From Anaspis maculata (Eukaryota; Arthropoda; Insecta; Coleoptera; Scraptiidae), in contig OX421965.1 of NCBI GenBank assembly GCA_949128115.1, positions 48,847,257 through 48,911,256 on the forward strand: a DNA stretch of 64,000 bases, in the 5' to 3' direction. How positions within the stretch are numbered: position 1 is the first letter of the stretch; each line of letters opens with the position of its first letter. Positions 32,770 through 46,600 of this stretch are shown one piece after another. A model generated the notes under the pieces. It made no database searches, was not told the origin of the DNA, and was given only the letters and a program-made list of their open reading frames with translations. Position numbers and translations under genes: made by a program.

Positions 32770-34699
32770 ACTTGAATCATGGTTCAGTTGCACGCAGGTA
32801 TGACTTTACATTTTTTTTTCAACGTTTTTCTGGCACTTCTAAAGCATTTTCCTAAACTGCCTGAGTTTATTTTGCGACATTGTATCAATACAAATCTCTG
32901 TAACACTTATGTAGAATTTCCTAGACTTAAAAACACGAACATTCACGTTCATGCATAGAAACAGAAAACTCTGACTCTCTCAAATTACCCTAGAACCATT
33001 AATTCTGTTTGACTTTTGATAATTGAACCTGGTTTTGTTTTGACCCCCGATCAACCTCATATAGCTTTAAGCTCGGTTTTAAATACAGGATATAAATGAT
33101 TGGAAGTGGAGAGACTCTTCTAGAAGGGGGAAGTTGTTGTAGAAATGGGCTCTAAATTATTACCTTTAGTTAGGCAACACTAAAAGCTTTGGAGGCGACA
33201 CAGATGAACTTCAAAATGGTTGAGGAAGACTTCGTGAATTCGCCGACATAATAGCTTAATGACTAATATAACCGTATACAGTAGGGCTACCCTACAAAGG
33301 CATAAAGAAATTCAAGGAAAATGAAAAGGCAAAGCAGACAAAGAAAGAAGCAGACACGTTTCTTGTGGAATCTCAACTCAAGTCTCGACTCAAGTGCTCA
33401 GTGCGAGGCTCAGTGTATAGTCTAAAATTCGTCAAGGAAATAAGACAAAAACATCTTCTCACACTGGAGAGGAGCTGTGGAACTGTGAAAACCATCAGCG
33501 CTTCCTCTAAGCAAGAACTTGAAGAATTTATCTGACTGAATAAGGATCAGCTGATGAGGGCAGTTAGCAAAATTACAAGAAAGTTTCAATACAAAGAAAG
33601 GACTTCAAGTGGCAAACTACTACCTACTTATTACTATTTCAAACCAATCAATGTGATGCTTACCTACCAATATTGGAAGTGGAAGTTCAATTTTAATTTC
33701 TGCTGCACGAGTGCTAGCTAATAATAATTATTGATAATCCTAATTGCAGGATGCGTGAAGAGAACAAAACCCTTTACATATTATGTGAATCACCAGCTGT
33801 TAAAGTTAGATGACATTTGATGCTGGGGCAGAAATACTGGAACCAGAAGTAAATGTAGTGGTGTTCACTTTGTAAATAATACAGACTTTCTTTATAAATA
33901 TTCCTAGGATTTAATAATGAAAAACAAGGCTAGGCCTACACCATAATGATAGACCATGATCATAGAGTATGATCAAAATAATTGATTTGATTTTAATGAT
34001 CAAAATAATCTAAAATTGTGAGTACATATTTATTTACTGATTAGTGATTAGTTAGGTGGTTATTTACTTATTTACCTTTGCTTTTTCAATATTTGGGCCT
34101 CGTACTTTATCCTTCTGGGTGTTATTTCGGTGTTTCGTCTTCATCATTCGTTCAACGGGATGAATTGATGAATAATCTGTACAGTCACTGGAACATAAAC
34201 AAATATTCCAGTTATTTACATCGGGTGGCTTTACGTGCAAAGCAACATGACCATGACATGATGCACAAGAACAGGAATTTACAGGTTAGGGTTAGTGAGT
34301 GGTTAGTGTCACTGTCAGCTGTCGCTGTCATTTTGACACTTGTTGTGTCTGAAACTACGGCTCCATTTTTTTTTTCAAAGTTCAAAAATTTCGCTGAAAA
34401 CATGATTTCTTGTGAGAAACACAATCACTGCTTCATACGCACGTTACGTGGAGGTAACAGTGATCAAATGAAGCTGTAAATGAGATAGGTGAGCGATGAC
34501 AAGATGAGGAATGTCGTTACTTGAGCCACTCGAGCACCACGTGTCTGTCAACGACTGAGTAATAAGTGACATTGGATTCCAGTCCATATAATAGAAAAGA
34601 ATATTGTTTACAAATGAGATAACAAAGAACAAGTCCTCTAGCTTTAGTTTAGTAGTGCTTAGTTTATAGTTTGCCGTTGTACTGTGATGCTGTAGCCAA
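32770..34699. other. Upstream region of the ATP13A gene
   Basis: No supported gene. A plus ORF of 133 codons at 34078-34479 lacks recognisable domains. Around 34300-34350, TGTCA-type motifs cluster (gtgtcactgtcagctgtcgctgtcattttgacac). Because this lies 350-400 bp before the first coding exon, it may belong to the promoter. The segment 33380-33620 reads as a broken frame with one stop (RQKHLLTLERSCGTVKTISA) and may be a degenerate element. Confidence 0.35.
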
Positions 34700-37600
34700 A
34701 TGTCCTCTGATTTTTCTGGTGAGTTCTCACGTGGCCCCCTTTCACGTGGTCCTAGAGTTATTTTGATTTATTGTTGTAGAATACGAGCCTCTGGGCGAGG
34801 CAACTGTACAGATTTTGAGCTTAAGTGAAGAAGAAAGAATTCGTGTTAAAGGCCTGTCGAGATGGCTTCCCAAGTTGATCACTTATCATGTACTTTCGGT
34901 TTTGCTTTTGGGAATACCGTACTTAATTTCCAGGTGGTACCCCACGATTCGGCTTCTCAAGTACAGGATTTGCAGTTTAAGGAACGCCGAGCTCGTTTGT
35001 TGTAAGTACAGTCCCTGTCAATAAGAGTACCTACTGTATTGACTGTCGAGATGAAATAAGCATCATATCAAACTGCTATATTGTAGGTACTTGCCCCTGC
35101 TCTCTAGCTCAATGTATCCCTCTTTTTTCATTAAGACTGTGAACTATTGACAATTGAAATAAAGGAAGAGGTTCTCTTACGTTAATTTTACGTTGGTACC
35201 AGTGTATAATTGACCAGTTTTTAACTTTTAAGACTGTCTGCTGACCATAGACAAGCTGCTGACTGTCAGGAAGCTGTCTGAGATTTTTTGACTCTTGAGC
35301 ACTTGAGCAGCTGTGTGGTTGACCCTTGGGATCAGAGAGAAGGTTAGGATTAGGGATGGGCAAAACTATTGATATATCAATAAATTTATCAATATATCGA
35401 TATATCAACTAATGATATCAGTTCAAAAACATATTGATATATCAAATATCGATAATTATCAAAATATCAAATTAATGTCGATAATTATCAGAATATCAAA
35501 TATCGATAAATGTCAACATATTATTATCGAAATATAGCCAATGGTTCTCATATTAAAATATTGATAAATAACAAGATAGAAGACCAAAGGCTTCCAAAGA
35601 AGTAAGTTTCATTCATCATGCAAGTCTAGTTCAACCATCAATGATTTATTTTTCCATATAACCTTGATATCTTTATTTTCATATTGATATTTTCATAATG
35701 ATCAATTTTTGGTACTTTGATAATTATTGATATCTGATATCTTAATAATTATCAATTTTTGATAATTTGATAATTATTGATCTTTGATATTTTGATAATT
35801 ATCAATTTTTGATACTTTGATATTTATCGATATTTGATAAATCAATAATGGAGTATTATTACTAAAAAATTTTTTCGATCGAAATGGATACTAGATTGAA
35901 AAATAATTGACCAGTGTTTTTCTATTTAGTCAAAACTCGTATCGTTTGGGCGCAATAAATGAATAACATCAACTAGTTCTGACGTCACAGCGAGTCGCCG
36001 CCTATACTGCCTGTGTAAATGACGTCAGAAATAGGCAGAATATAGGAATTTCGTTTATTTATTGCGGCCAAACGATACGATTTATGGCAAAATAAAAAAA
36101 TACGGATCAGCTTTTTTTCAATATAGTTTCCGATTCCATCGAAAACAAAATATTTTTTCAAAAGTATAATACTCTATTATCGATATTTTTTTCTTATCAA
36201 ACTTTGATACCCGGATCACGATATTGCCCATGTCTAGTTAGGATTCCAACTGACTGGTTTTGTGAGATGCCTGATGCTTGATACATAAAGGGAAAGGGAA
36301 ACCGCACATTTTACAGTAACCATTCTACCACCATTCTCTTCCTTATGCAACTGTGGGTCGATTTAGGTACGGACAAATGCGGTTTACTTCCAATAAATAT
36401 TCCATTTCGGCACTAGAACTTGAACGTTTTCACGTAAGAGTCGCCATCACTACCACCTTCTGCCTAACCCGCTTTCTTTAAATGTTTGTCAAGTTGCATA
36501 CGCGCCCAAGGTAGAAAATATAATATTTTGTGTGATTCCAAAATTTCAGTATTTTTTTTCCTAAAAACTAGTGAATAATTCGCCAATTTTCTTTCGCATA
36601 ACCTTTTTGGACACTGTAGTCCATTCCTACTTTTTAAATGTTCAAATAGAGTCGACCGCCGAAAATACACTGCGTGGGTTCCGTAACTTGAATAATTTTT
36701 TTCTTAAAAAGGATAATCCGCAAATTTTCTTTCACTGAACCTTATTGGACACTGTCTTTAGTTTATTCCTTCTATTGGAATTATCAAAATCGTGTTGCTC
36801 TTCTTTATGACTCAAGACCCGCCTTATGATCATGAAAACGTCAAAACATCCTCTTGATAGTGTTCGAATTTAGAATAGTGTCATATGCGAACAAGAAAAA
36901 CTTATAAATCCTGTTTCTTCCACCTTGTACACTGTCACTGATTGATGAACAAAAGTTGGAAACACTTTCTAAAACTGTCCATAGGGTCCTTGCATGATCT
37001 GGTCAAAGAAATTAATGGTGGATTCATGCATGGAAATTTCAAATTCAAGATTTAATTTTATATTTAACTAACTATGCGACTTGAATGCCGGAGCTCAATT
37101 TTTGCAGCTTGATCCAAGATTTTGTATTCCTTAAATGGGACTGGCAAATTGTGCCAAATCGGTGGTGTGTCATTATCATTAAAATAAAATCAGAAATCCG
37201 TAGATTGTGACGTTTTATTAACTAACGCTTGTCAAATTTCAATGTTGAAACAGAAAATGTACAGTGCGCAAGCGCCACTTAATTTCTTAAATCCTAAGTT
37301 GAAAGTAAATCAACTTGTAAAATATTAAATTGACCGTGGGTTCCACAAAAGAGACATTACGAGATTAGTTGATGCGCGATTTTGTTTGTCATTTTGTAGC
37401 TGACTGATCAATGGAAATGCTGGTTTATCCCTCAATAATGAAAGTATGATGGGTCTAGTACAGTTTTCAGGCATTTTTTGTGGTTAATCGCCTAGCATTC
37501 AGCAGACAAAAGTTCAGTTAATCTGCAATCAGCCTTGATCGCTGATCATTTTTTTGTGGAACTGACGGTGAATGTTAAATTTCAAGTTTTATGTATAAAT

Positions 37601-40600
37601 GGTTACATGGGAAACTAATGGGTGGAACTTTTGAATCTTGAATCTCAAATTAAATGTTAAATTTTAAATTTCCATGCATGAATCCACCATAAAGTTGAAA
37701 GTAAAACCAACTTGTAAAATATTAATTAAATGGTAAATTTCAAGTTTCATGTATAAATGGTTACATAGGAAACCAATGGGTAAACACTTGAATCTTAAAT
37801 CTCAAATTAAATGTTAAATTTTAAATTTCCATGCATGAATCCACCATTAGATTGCTTACAAAATAACTGGGTTAGGATCAAAGCACATGATCAAACCAAT
37901 CAGTAACTGATTAACCGTGACCGACGGCCGACGGGTTGTTTCATACGCCCCTGCGATGCGCAAACCTCACTACGCCACTGCATATCCCAGGCGGTGACGG
38001 TTATCAAGTAAGGGGTGGGTTTAGTCAGCTTTTTAAAGCCGCAAGTTTTAATTTGAGTCGCAAGCGCAGCGACGTCCATTGGCTCTTATGAACCAGCCTC
38101 CTCAGAACAGCCAATAAGCCATGCAGCGCTTATGGCTAAAACTAAAACCGCGATTAGGTAAGGGTGGGTTCAGTCAGCTTATTTAGCCGCAAGTTTTAAT
38201 TTTAGCCTAAGCGCTGCATCGCTTATTGCCTGTTCTGAGATGACTGGTTCATAAGAGCCAATGAGCTTGCGACTAAAATTGAAACTTGCGGCTAAATAAG
38301 CCGACTAAACCCACCCTAAGCTGACTGAACCCATCCTAAGAATTCAAGGTCGTTCAGATTTTGATTTCGCGAGAGTGGTCGGTTCAGTGTTTCATCTGAA
38401 CCAGCACTGACTCACTTTCAGAATAAAAATCATCTTAGGCTGAAGTAGTGTCACATTTCAAAATCTTCTAACTACAGGGGCAAAAAGCATTGTTATTATT
38501 TTTTGAGCACAAAAAAAACATTGAAATCACAGCTGCGTAACCGATACAACATCAGCGTGGAACACGTCTAGAAATAAATGATGTTGTAGCCGTTGCGCAG
38601 CTCTGAATTCAATGGGTTTTTTTGTGCTCGAACAAAAATACTGTGCTTTTGCTCCTGTAGTCAGAAAATATGAAAATAAAACCCTCAACTTAGCTTTCAC
38701 ATGATTTTTGTTCTGAAAGTGAGTACTGGTTCAGATAAATACTGGCTCGACCACATTCGCGAAACAAAAATTCCGTGAGCCTTTGCAAAAAGAAAAGAGC
38801 ATCGTTTTATAATCAATTCACTGGACGGTCAATGCAGTAGCAGCCCCCTTTCACAATATTATTGCATTCAGCGTCATGATTTTTTCACAGTGGAAGATGT
38901 TTACGGAAATTGTGACATTATCAAATTAGACGAGGATAATCTCAATTTACCACATGCAGGACAAATTTACGTGCGCTCTTTCTACTACAAGCACACGAAA
39001 TACGTGTGGTTGCCGCAGTCGCATGAGTTTGGAAATCTAGACTCTTTATTTCCTGGACATACTGGCGAAGAGTACCTCGATGACACTGCAGGATTATCAG
39101 ACTTTAATCATCAAAACTTGTAAATACACTTACCAAATATGAATCAGTTCTTGATAGCATATATTATTACCGAATTTTCAGGATGAAACTGTATAGCCTA
39201 AACAAAATTGAAATCATCATCAAATCGTACTGGAAGCTTTTCGTTGACGAGATACTGAATCCCTTTTACTTTTTCCAAGTATTCGCCGTGATACTATGGT
39301 TCACAGATTATTACGTGATCTATGCGGGTGTCATTGTGGGCCTGTCGCTGTTTTCCATCCTGTCTGCCCTTTTGCAAACCAGGAAGCAGAGAGTTACGCT
39401 TCGAAATACGGTCGAGTCTTCCAAGTGCCGGCAAGTCCAGGTGGTCAAACGACGAGGCGAGGAAGACGTCATAATAGAAATCGATCCTGTAAAGCTGGTG
39501 CCTGGCGATTTGATAATACTGCCGAAAGCTGACTTCATGCTGCCTTGTGATATTGTCCTGTTGACTGGACAGTGCATAGTCAACGAGAGCATGCTGACGG
39601 GCGAAAGCGTGCCGATCACTAAAACTTCCATCCAGCCGAACAGCGAGTTGTACACTGTGTCGGGACAAAGGAGGCACACGTTGTTTTGTGGCACCCACAT
39701 GATCCAAAGTCGTAACATAGGGGGTGAGCATGTCTTGGGTAGGATCGTCAAAACCGGATTTGAAACCTCCAAAGGCTCTCTCATCAAAAGCATCTTGTTC
39801 CCTACGCCTATGGGGCTTCAGTTTTACAAGGACAGTTTGAAATTCATTTTTGTTTTGTTCATCATAGCCACTGCCGGCACAAGCTACTCACTCTACCTCT
39901 ACATAATGCGAAAAGTAAGTTGTGGTGTCTGAAGGTACCTATAGGTAAGTACCATCCCAACAAATAGTGCCTTCTGTTTTGTTTCAAAAAGTTGCGGTAA
40001 ATGTTTACATTAGCTATACTTCTGGATTTCAGCCTTCAAATTATTGTTTACGCAACAGCCAAAGCACATCCAAATTTCCATTTACATACTCTCCTTTGTT
40101 GTGCAAATCCGTAGATTGACCGCAAAAGAAGGAAAACTGTTGGTGTATAAGCAATGGCTAGTGTTAACATTTACCAAGGTTTCATTATTTTGATTTTGTG
40201 ATGATTCCATGACAAAATTTTATGAAAGTAAAATTTTACAAGTCGTCAAATAACAATCAATCTGTCTTTGTATAATGGCAAGGACGAGTGAGATTGCACT
40301 TGCAGCAGATACTATTTTTTTATATCTCAGGCTACTTGGGGACAAATCGTAATAAGAAGTCTAGACATCATAACTATTGTGGTGCCTCCTGCACTTCCCG
40401 CAGCCATGACAGTGGGTATAGTCTACAGCCAACGCCGCCTCGAAAAGTTGAACATATTCTGCATAAGCCCTCAAAGGATCAACGTTTCTGGAAAAATTAA
40501 TTTAGCCTGCTTCGATAAGGTAGGTACAGTTATTTCGAAAACCGGATAGAGACCCCATATTCTCGCGTGTATGACATGACTGCATCTGTTTCAGACAGGA

Positions 40601-43600
40601 ACTTTAACACAAGATGGTTTGGACATGCACTCCGTGATTCCTGCCGTGAATGGGGAATTCGCGGATTCAATTTTCAATACCAGTGATTTAAGTGTCGACA
40701 ATAAGCTGGTTCAAGGGATGGCCGCGTGCCACTCGCTCACTTACGTTAATGGGGCGCTTATTGGAGATCCTTTGGACTTGAGCATGTTTGAATTTGCTAA
40801 ATGGGTATGGCCGAGTTTATCTTCTGTAATTTTATAATATTTAATTTATCTGATGTATTCGTTTTATCTAATGGTTTTTTGATGTCCACAACTGCCTGTA
40901 TTAGATTGCACTGCACACTGCACAATACTGCACATTGTCTTTCTGATGTACAGATGTCCCAGAAATAATCGAAAAAAAAAACCTAGATATCACAATTCAT
41001 ATTATCATGACTGCCTTTGAAGTTGGTGCTAAAAATTCGACCTGTTAAGGAAATAAGCTCTTCAAAATTTGACTTTTTATGGTTTCTAATGAATAATCCA
41101 CTAATATTATATAACGGGTTTAGGTGTTTGGTTGTTATTTGCCAGAGATTTGTTTTGAATGAGTGCAGAGCTGGATTTCACTGGTTACAACCTGTGGCTG
41201 AAAGGTCGTGAAGAAAATCGGATTTCAAAAAAAAAGAGGATCATGAAATGCGATAAGATAGATATTGAGGATTTTTTTTAATACCCTGTATACATTACTA
41301 CCTTTACAGCGAAGACGCTTAGTCCTCAACCTATACTTACACCAAAATTGACTCAAGTCATTTAGGATGCACGCTGTAAACAGTCGGATTTCTCAAATAT
41401 ATAGGTGTCTCAAAAGTATCGCATTACGAGCCCACAGCAACATAATTATGGAATCGACTCAAGAACAAGAAAAAAAAGTCAAGAATATCAATGACGTTCA
41501 TTTTTTAAAATATGGGAAGTCAAAGGGCGACACTTCTGTATTCTTTATTCGCTATTTATTTTATTCAAGGTGATTTTGGGGAAATGTTTGTGACAGACTA
41601 ATCAGTAAAAACTATCAAGCAGTGGCCGTGCACTGAATTTCTGTTTATATTACAGGGTGAGTGATAGACCACAAGAATCCAGTTTTCTTTATTAGATAAT
41701 GCATGTGAAACATTCCATTATAGTTCCTAAAATAAATTGCCATAAAAGAATTTACTTTTGATACTTTTTGAAGGAAAATGAATTTTTGAGATTCATGAAT
41801 CACCCTCTCTGTGAAATAAAAGTCAAGTGCACCCTATGATTTGTGATTTTTACTGATTACTTCATCACAAAAATTTCCTTAAAAATTAAAATTCCATAGA
41901 CGCTCTATTACACTGTTATTGCCTAGGCAACAGCCAATGGGCGATAGGATTTTTTTTTCATATAACGCAGCCTTTATAGCATGTACCTGATTTTTGACAG
42001 AATCGCACTATTAATAACAAAAAAGAGGGAAGCGAAGTCCCACCATTTAATCCCACATGTTTTAAAAATAATCGACAATAATTTTTCAAATTTTTTTTTG
42101 TGCTTTTTGACGGATTTTTCAGGATATTTCTCTGGACTTGAAATTGCGACACTTTTGAGGCAATAGGGTCATTGCACGATTTTTTTTATTGCCTCCAATG
42201 ATGCTTGGTAGCCAAATAGCACCACAGACTGAACGGTTTTTCGAAAATCTTTACATATTATTTTATTTTGTAAATTTAAAACACAAAAACTGTTAGGCAT
42301 GCAACTTCCATGCACCGATGTGTCAACTGCGGGATGACGTCATCGTGCCCCGGGCTGGGGCTACTTGATTCTACACTAACAGATTGCGACTACGAATTTT
42401 CAATGTTTGACATATCTCACTGTCACCGTCTCAGACGTCTGTGGGGCTGACGCTCAATCCACGTTTCCCGAAATGCTTCTGCGCATACCTGTGAAAGTAG
42501 CACGTTGCCAAATCTCATCACGACGAGTTGACAACACTGTAATACGGTGTGCGTGTGTAATGTCACGCAAATGACAGCTGACAGCGCTTGACGTCGATTT
42601 GACGTTTCGACAGACCTTACCTAATAACGCTCTTGTTTCGATGATCGCCTTGCAGCTCGTTATGTTTCGTATTACCTGAATCTTTTCTGCGTCTTTTTGC
42701 CATACAAAAACTGAACAATATTAAATGTTGAATGGTTAGGAGGCTATGTTTGTTTACATTTCGATTATTGATTGGAAGTTGCCATTGACAGTGACACTTC
42801 GTGCGTCAAAATTGAAATTACCGCGCTCTGCAGGTTTGTGTTCTCATGTATGCGCTGAAGTGATGTACGTGATGGTAAACGTGGATTCAGGTTGAAAAGC
42901 GCGCAGCACGAGCTTGGGCATGGCCTTGACACGTGAGCAAGAGCGACGGCGCTGTTCGCGGCTCCAAAATTGAGATAGGTCTGTAAAATAATGAAGATTT
43001 GAATTTTCGCAGGGTTCCAGGGCGCAGGGCTGCAACCTCGCAAAGAAAAAACTTGCAAATGAAAAATAGAACTTTCGGGTTGACGTCATCGGGCGTTTTC
43101 CATTTACCGACACAAGTCGACACAAATGGGTTCCATTTGATTTGTGTTGCTGTGTCATCGACATAAGCTAACACAAGCTGACACAAACCGACACAAAGTG
43201 TTTTAAATGGAAAGCAACCATCGTGGTCATACAAGGTCATTGTAGAAGCGACCGCGTTTTTGGCACGAAAAAAAAATTCAAACTTTGATCTTCATTTAAA
43301 GGATGGACCAATTTTTTTGAATTTTTTTTTTGGACGGAAATTATTGTGGATAACGTTTTGAATAATTTTATGAAGTAATCGTCTCAATATAAAATTCATG
43401 CAAGGACCCTATTGAATGGTTTGGGTTAGGTCCTAACCCGGGGACGAGTGACCTAAATTCACCTCAACATGCCTCAACCAAAATCGAATATAACTGCCAC
43501 TGTAAACACTGGAGCGACTTACCGTCGGGTTGCACAAAAAAAGAATGGCAGTGTTTCTTTTAGAATTGTTTTGGACTATGTATTGCAGATTCTCTACAAA

Positions 43601-46600
43601 TCGCTACTTTTAGGCGATAGAATTGCTAATCAATATTGCCGACGAACTTCCGATTTTTAGTTTTGATTTCTATTTAAAATCGAGTTTGAAATTAGGCCCA
43701 GTGAAAAAACACATGCTGGGAGTGTGAGGACAAAGAAACATCAGCTGCATTTCTTTTGCCATCGATCTCAGGTATTCTTACCTCAAGTTGTTAGCGGTGT
43801 CTCATTCGCTCCTTAGCGATTTCTCGCTTTTTCTCTAATTGAGGTGGAGGTGACGTGAAGTGGTGGTAAAAGAAAAGCGCCTGTGGCTGCAGTGTTTGTG
43901 ACGAATACGGCTTAACTTTATCGAATTCTTGTACCGTTCATTAACCACAAGCGTACTTATATGCCGAAATTGTAGTACTTTTATTTGGCCATATGGCCAT
44001 AGCAGAGCGGTGACGCAGCTTATCGCAGGTTGCAAGTCGGACTTGAAATTTAGCGTTAGCCCTCATCCTCAGTTTGTTATCGCGTATCTATCTGAATAGA
44101 TAGATATCCACTATTGACAGTTGACGACAAAAATAACAACCCCTTGTGACAACCGGAAGTCGAGTTGCAGTCATTTTTTAATTGGAATGCCTCGTGCTGC
44201 GTATCATCATTTGAGATCCGAATCATGTTTTTACTATTATTGAAAAGAATACCTGGCTAAAAAAGAGCAACCATTATACATTTTCACCTTTTATAGGAGC
44301 TAGAAGAGCTTGGCGAAACCGAGACGGCTCGTTACGAGATGCTAGTTCCTGCGATAGTGAAACCAAGCCAAAAATGCATAAAAGTTGAGGAAAGCGCCGG
44401 TGACAATCATGAGGTAATTATCACGATCACTTGGATTTCAAAATTGTATAAATTTTTCAAGTCATACTATATTATCACAGATCTCTTGCCAAGTGGGCAT
44501 CATACGACAATTTCCGTTTTCTTCCAACCTCCAGTGCATGTCTGTGATATGCCGCGATTTGAGCCGCCCCACCATGATGGTCTTCACCAAAGGTGCCCCG
44601 GAAAAAGTATCTGGGATGTGCCGACCGGAAACACTGCCACCAGACTTTCCATATAAATTGAAGCATTATGCCGTGCAAGGTTTCAGGATCATAGCGCTGG
44701 CTTACAGGGAAATGCCGAGAAATTTCCGATGGAAAGAGTCGCAAAAGGCGAAACGAGAAACCGTAGAGTGCGAGCTGGTTTTTCTCGGATTGCTCGTCAT
44801 GCAGAACACGCTGAAACCGGAAACCACACCTGTGATGCGAGTGCTGCGCTCGGCCAACATACGAAACGTTATGATCACAGGTAGTTGAAATAATTTTAAA
44901 ATATTTAGCTGAGTTATTCAGAAAGTTTTTCCTTAGGTAAGTCTTTTTGTCCGTCTGTCTGTCACCACAAGAACTGCTAGGAATTTTGTTTTCTGAACTA
45001 TCTCGAAGGTGGTGGTCCCTAGAGTGGGGTGTGAACCTCTCCCACAGTTTCTAGCAAAACACCCAGTTTAGGTGTACCTAATTGTTGGCTGACTCCGAAA
45101 GGTCGAATCAAAACAGTATTACGGTATATATGGAGTCCTTTATGAAACCCCCAAAAAATGATTTCCAAGTTATTATGGGTCAAAGGGTGGTTTTCAACCC
45201 TTTCAATTTCGTTGTTTCAAAAGATTTTGGTGAATTCTTGGTGGTAGAATTATGAATGAAAAATATCAACGGTGTATGACGAGGTGTATGATTGTACTTG
45301 GCGTATATTAGATTTCCATTTACTCTGCAGGTGAGTCATAAGTGAAAAACTCCAATTTCTCTGAAAATTCATCTCAAAAAAATTCCTTCGCAGAAAACCG
45401 TATCTGCTCTACATCGGTTGAAGTACATCAGTTCTTCAACCAAAATCTCCTATTTTCTTTGTTGTTCTTATATTGCACTGTTGAATGAAAAATTATAAGA
45501 GCTGCCAACCAATGATATTTCTAACACTGATGGTTGGTGGTTTTGACATGGTATATCCAGTTTCTGGGCGATTATTAAGAAACAAATAGATAAAATAGTA
45601 TATTATACTTGTTGCGTAAGACGAATTGTCCCACTCCACGACTAAAACTAGTCGTGTGACAATACTACTCGTATAGTACTTATAGGTGCGTTCAGTCAGC
45701 TTATTTAGCCGAAAGTTTTAATTTTAGTCGTAAGCGCTGCATCCCTTATTGGCTGTTCTGAGGAGGATGGTTCATAAGAGCCAATGAGTGTCGCTGCGCT
45801 TGCGACTAAAATTAAAACTTGCGGCTAAATAAGCTGACTGAACGCACCTTATGCCTTATGAAACTCGTATAAATATACCATTGTTTTGCGATATTTTCAA
45901 AACTATCAAAGACAAGTAGGTTCAATTTCTTTTCAGATAATTATTCTGCGTAAAAGCTCATGTTTTTCCTAATTTGACCCACTTTCGTAATTATTCGCTT
46001 CAAGGGTAAATTGCTATCGTAACTCGCTTATGATTCCTTTCGTAGGTACTGACTTACTAATTTATCGTACATTTTCAGGCGACAATATTTTAACGGCGAT
46101 TTCAGTAGCACGCGAGTGCGAAATGATCAACACACAAGATCAAGTCTTGATTTTGGAAATTAAAGACGAGGATTCGAACACCATCCCCAATATTTCTCTC
46201 CAGAGTATTGGCACGGCAGGAGAAGGTGATGCCACCATTAGTCGTTCAGATGTATGTTTACCGCATTTTCCATTTCATTGTGCACTTATTGTTGTTCTGT
46301 TTGCTTGAAGAGAACTCATGATAGTTTTGCAGGTATGCCATTTTGCGATCGACGGTAAAACCTGGAGCAAACTGAAAATGTTTTACAGCGACAAGTTACC
46401 AGATATTCTGGTTCGGACGACAGTTTTCGCCAGATTCCAGCCGGATCAGAAGACGCAGGTCATCAAAGCCCTGCAAAGTTTGGACTATGTTGTTTCGATG
46501 GTCGGAGATGGCGCCAATGATTGTGGGGTAAGCGAAAACTTTTCTATCATGGAACAATAAGCGACACGTAAATAAATTATTGTAGGCTTTGAAAGCGGCA

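Noticed and set aside
35390..35840. GATA/TATC-rich tract as a regulatory GATA-factor cluster
   Set aside because: The words form the arms of a terminal-repeat element with GGGATGGGCAA ends, so a transposon explanation is simpler.
39294..39793. Long minus-strand ORFs (145 and 157 codons) opposite ATP13A exon 4
   Set aside because: They lie antisense to the strongly conserved actuator domain and have no recognisable domain, so they are shadows of the real reading frame.
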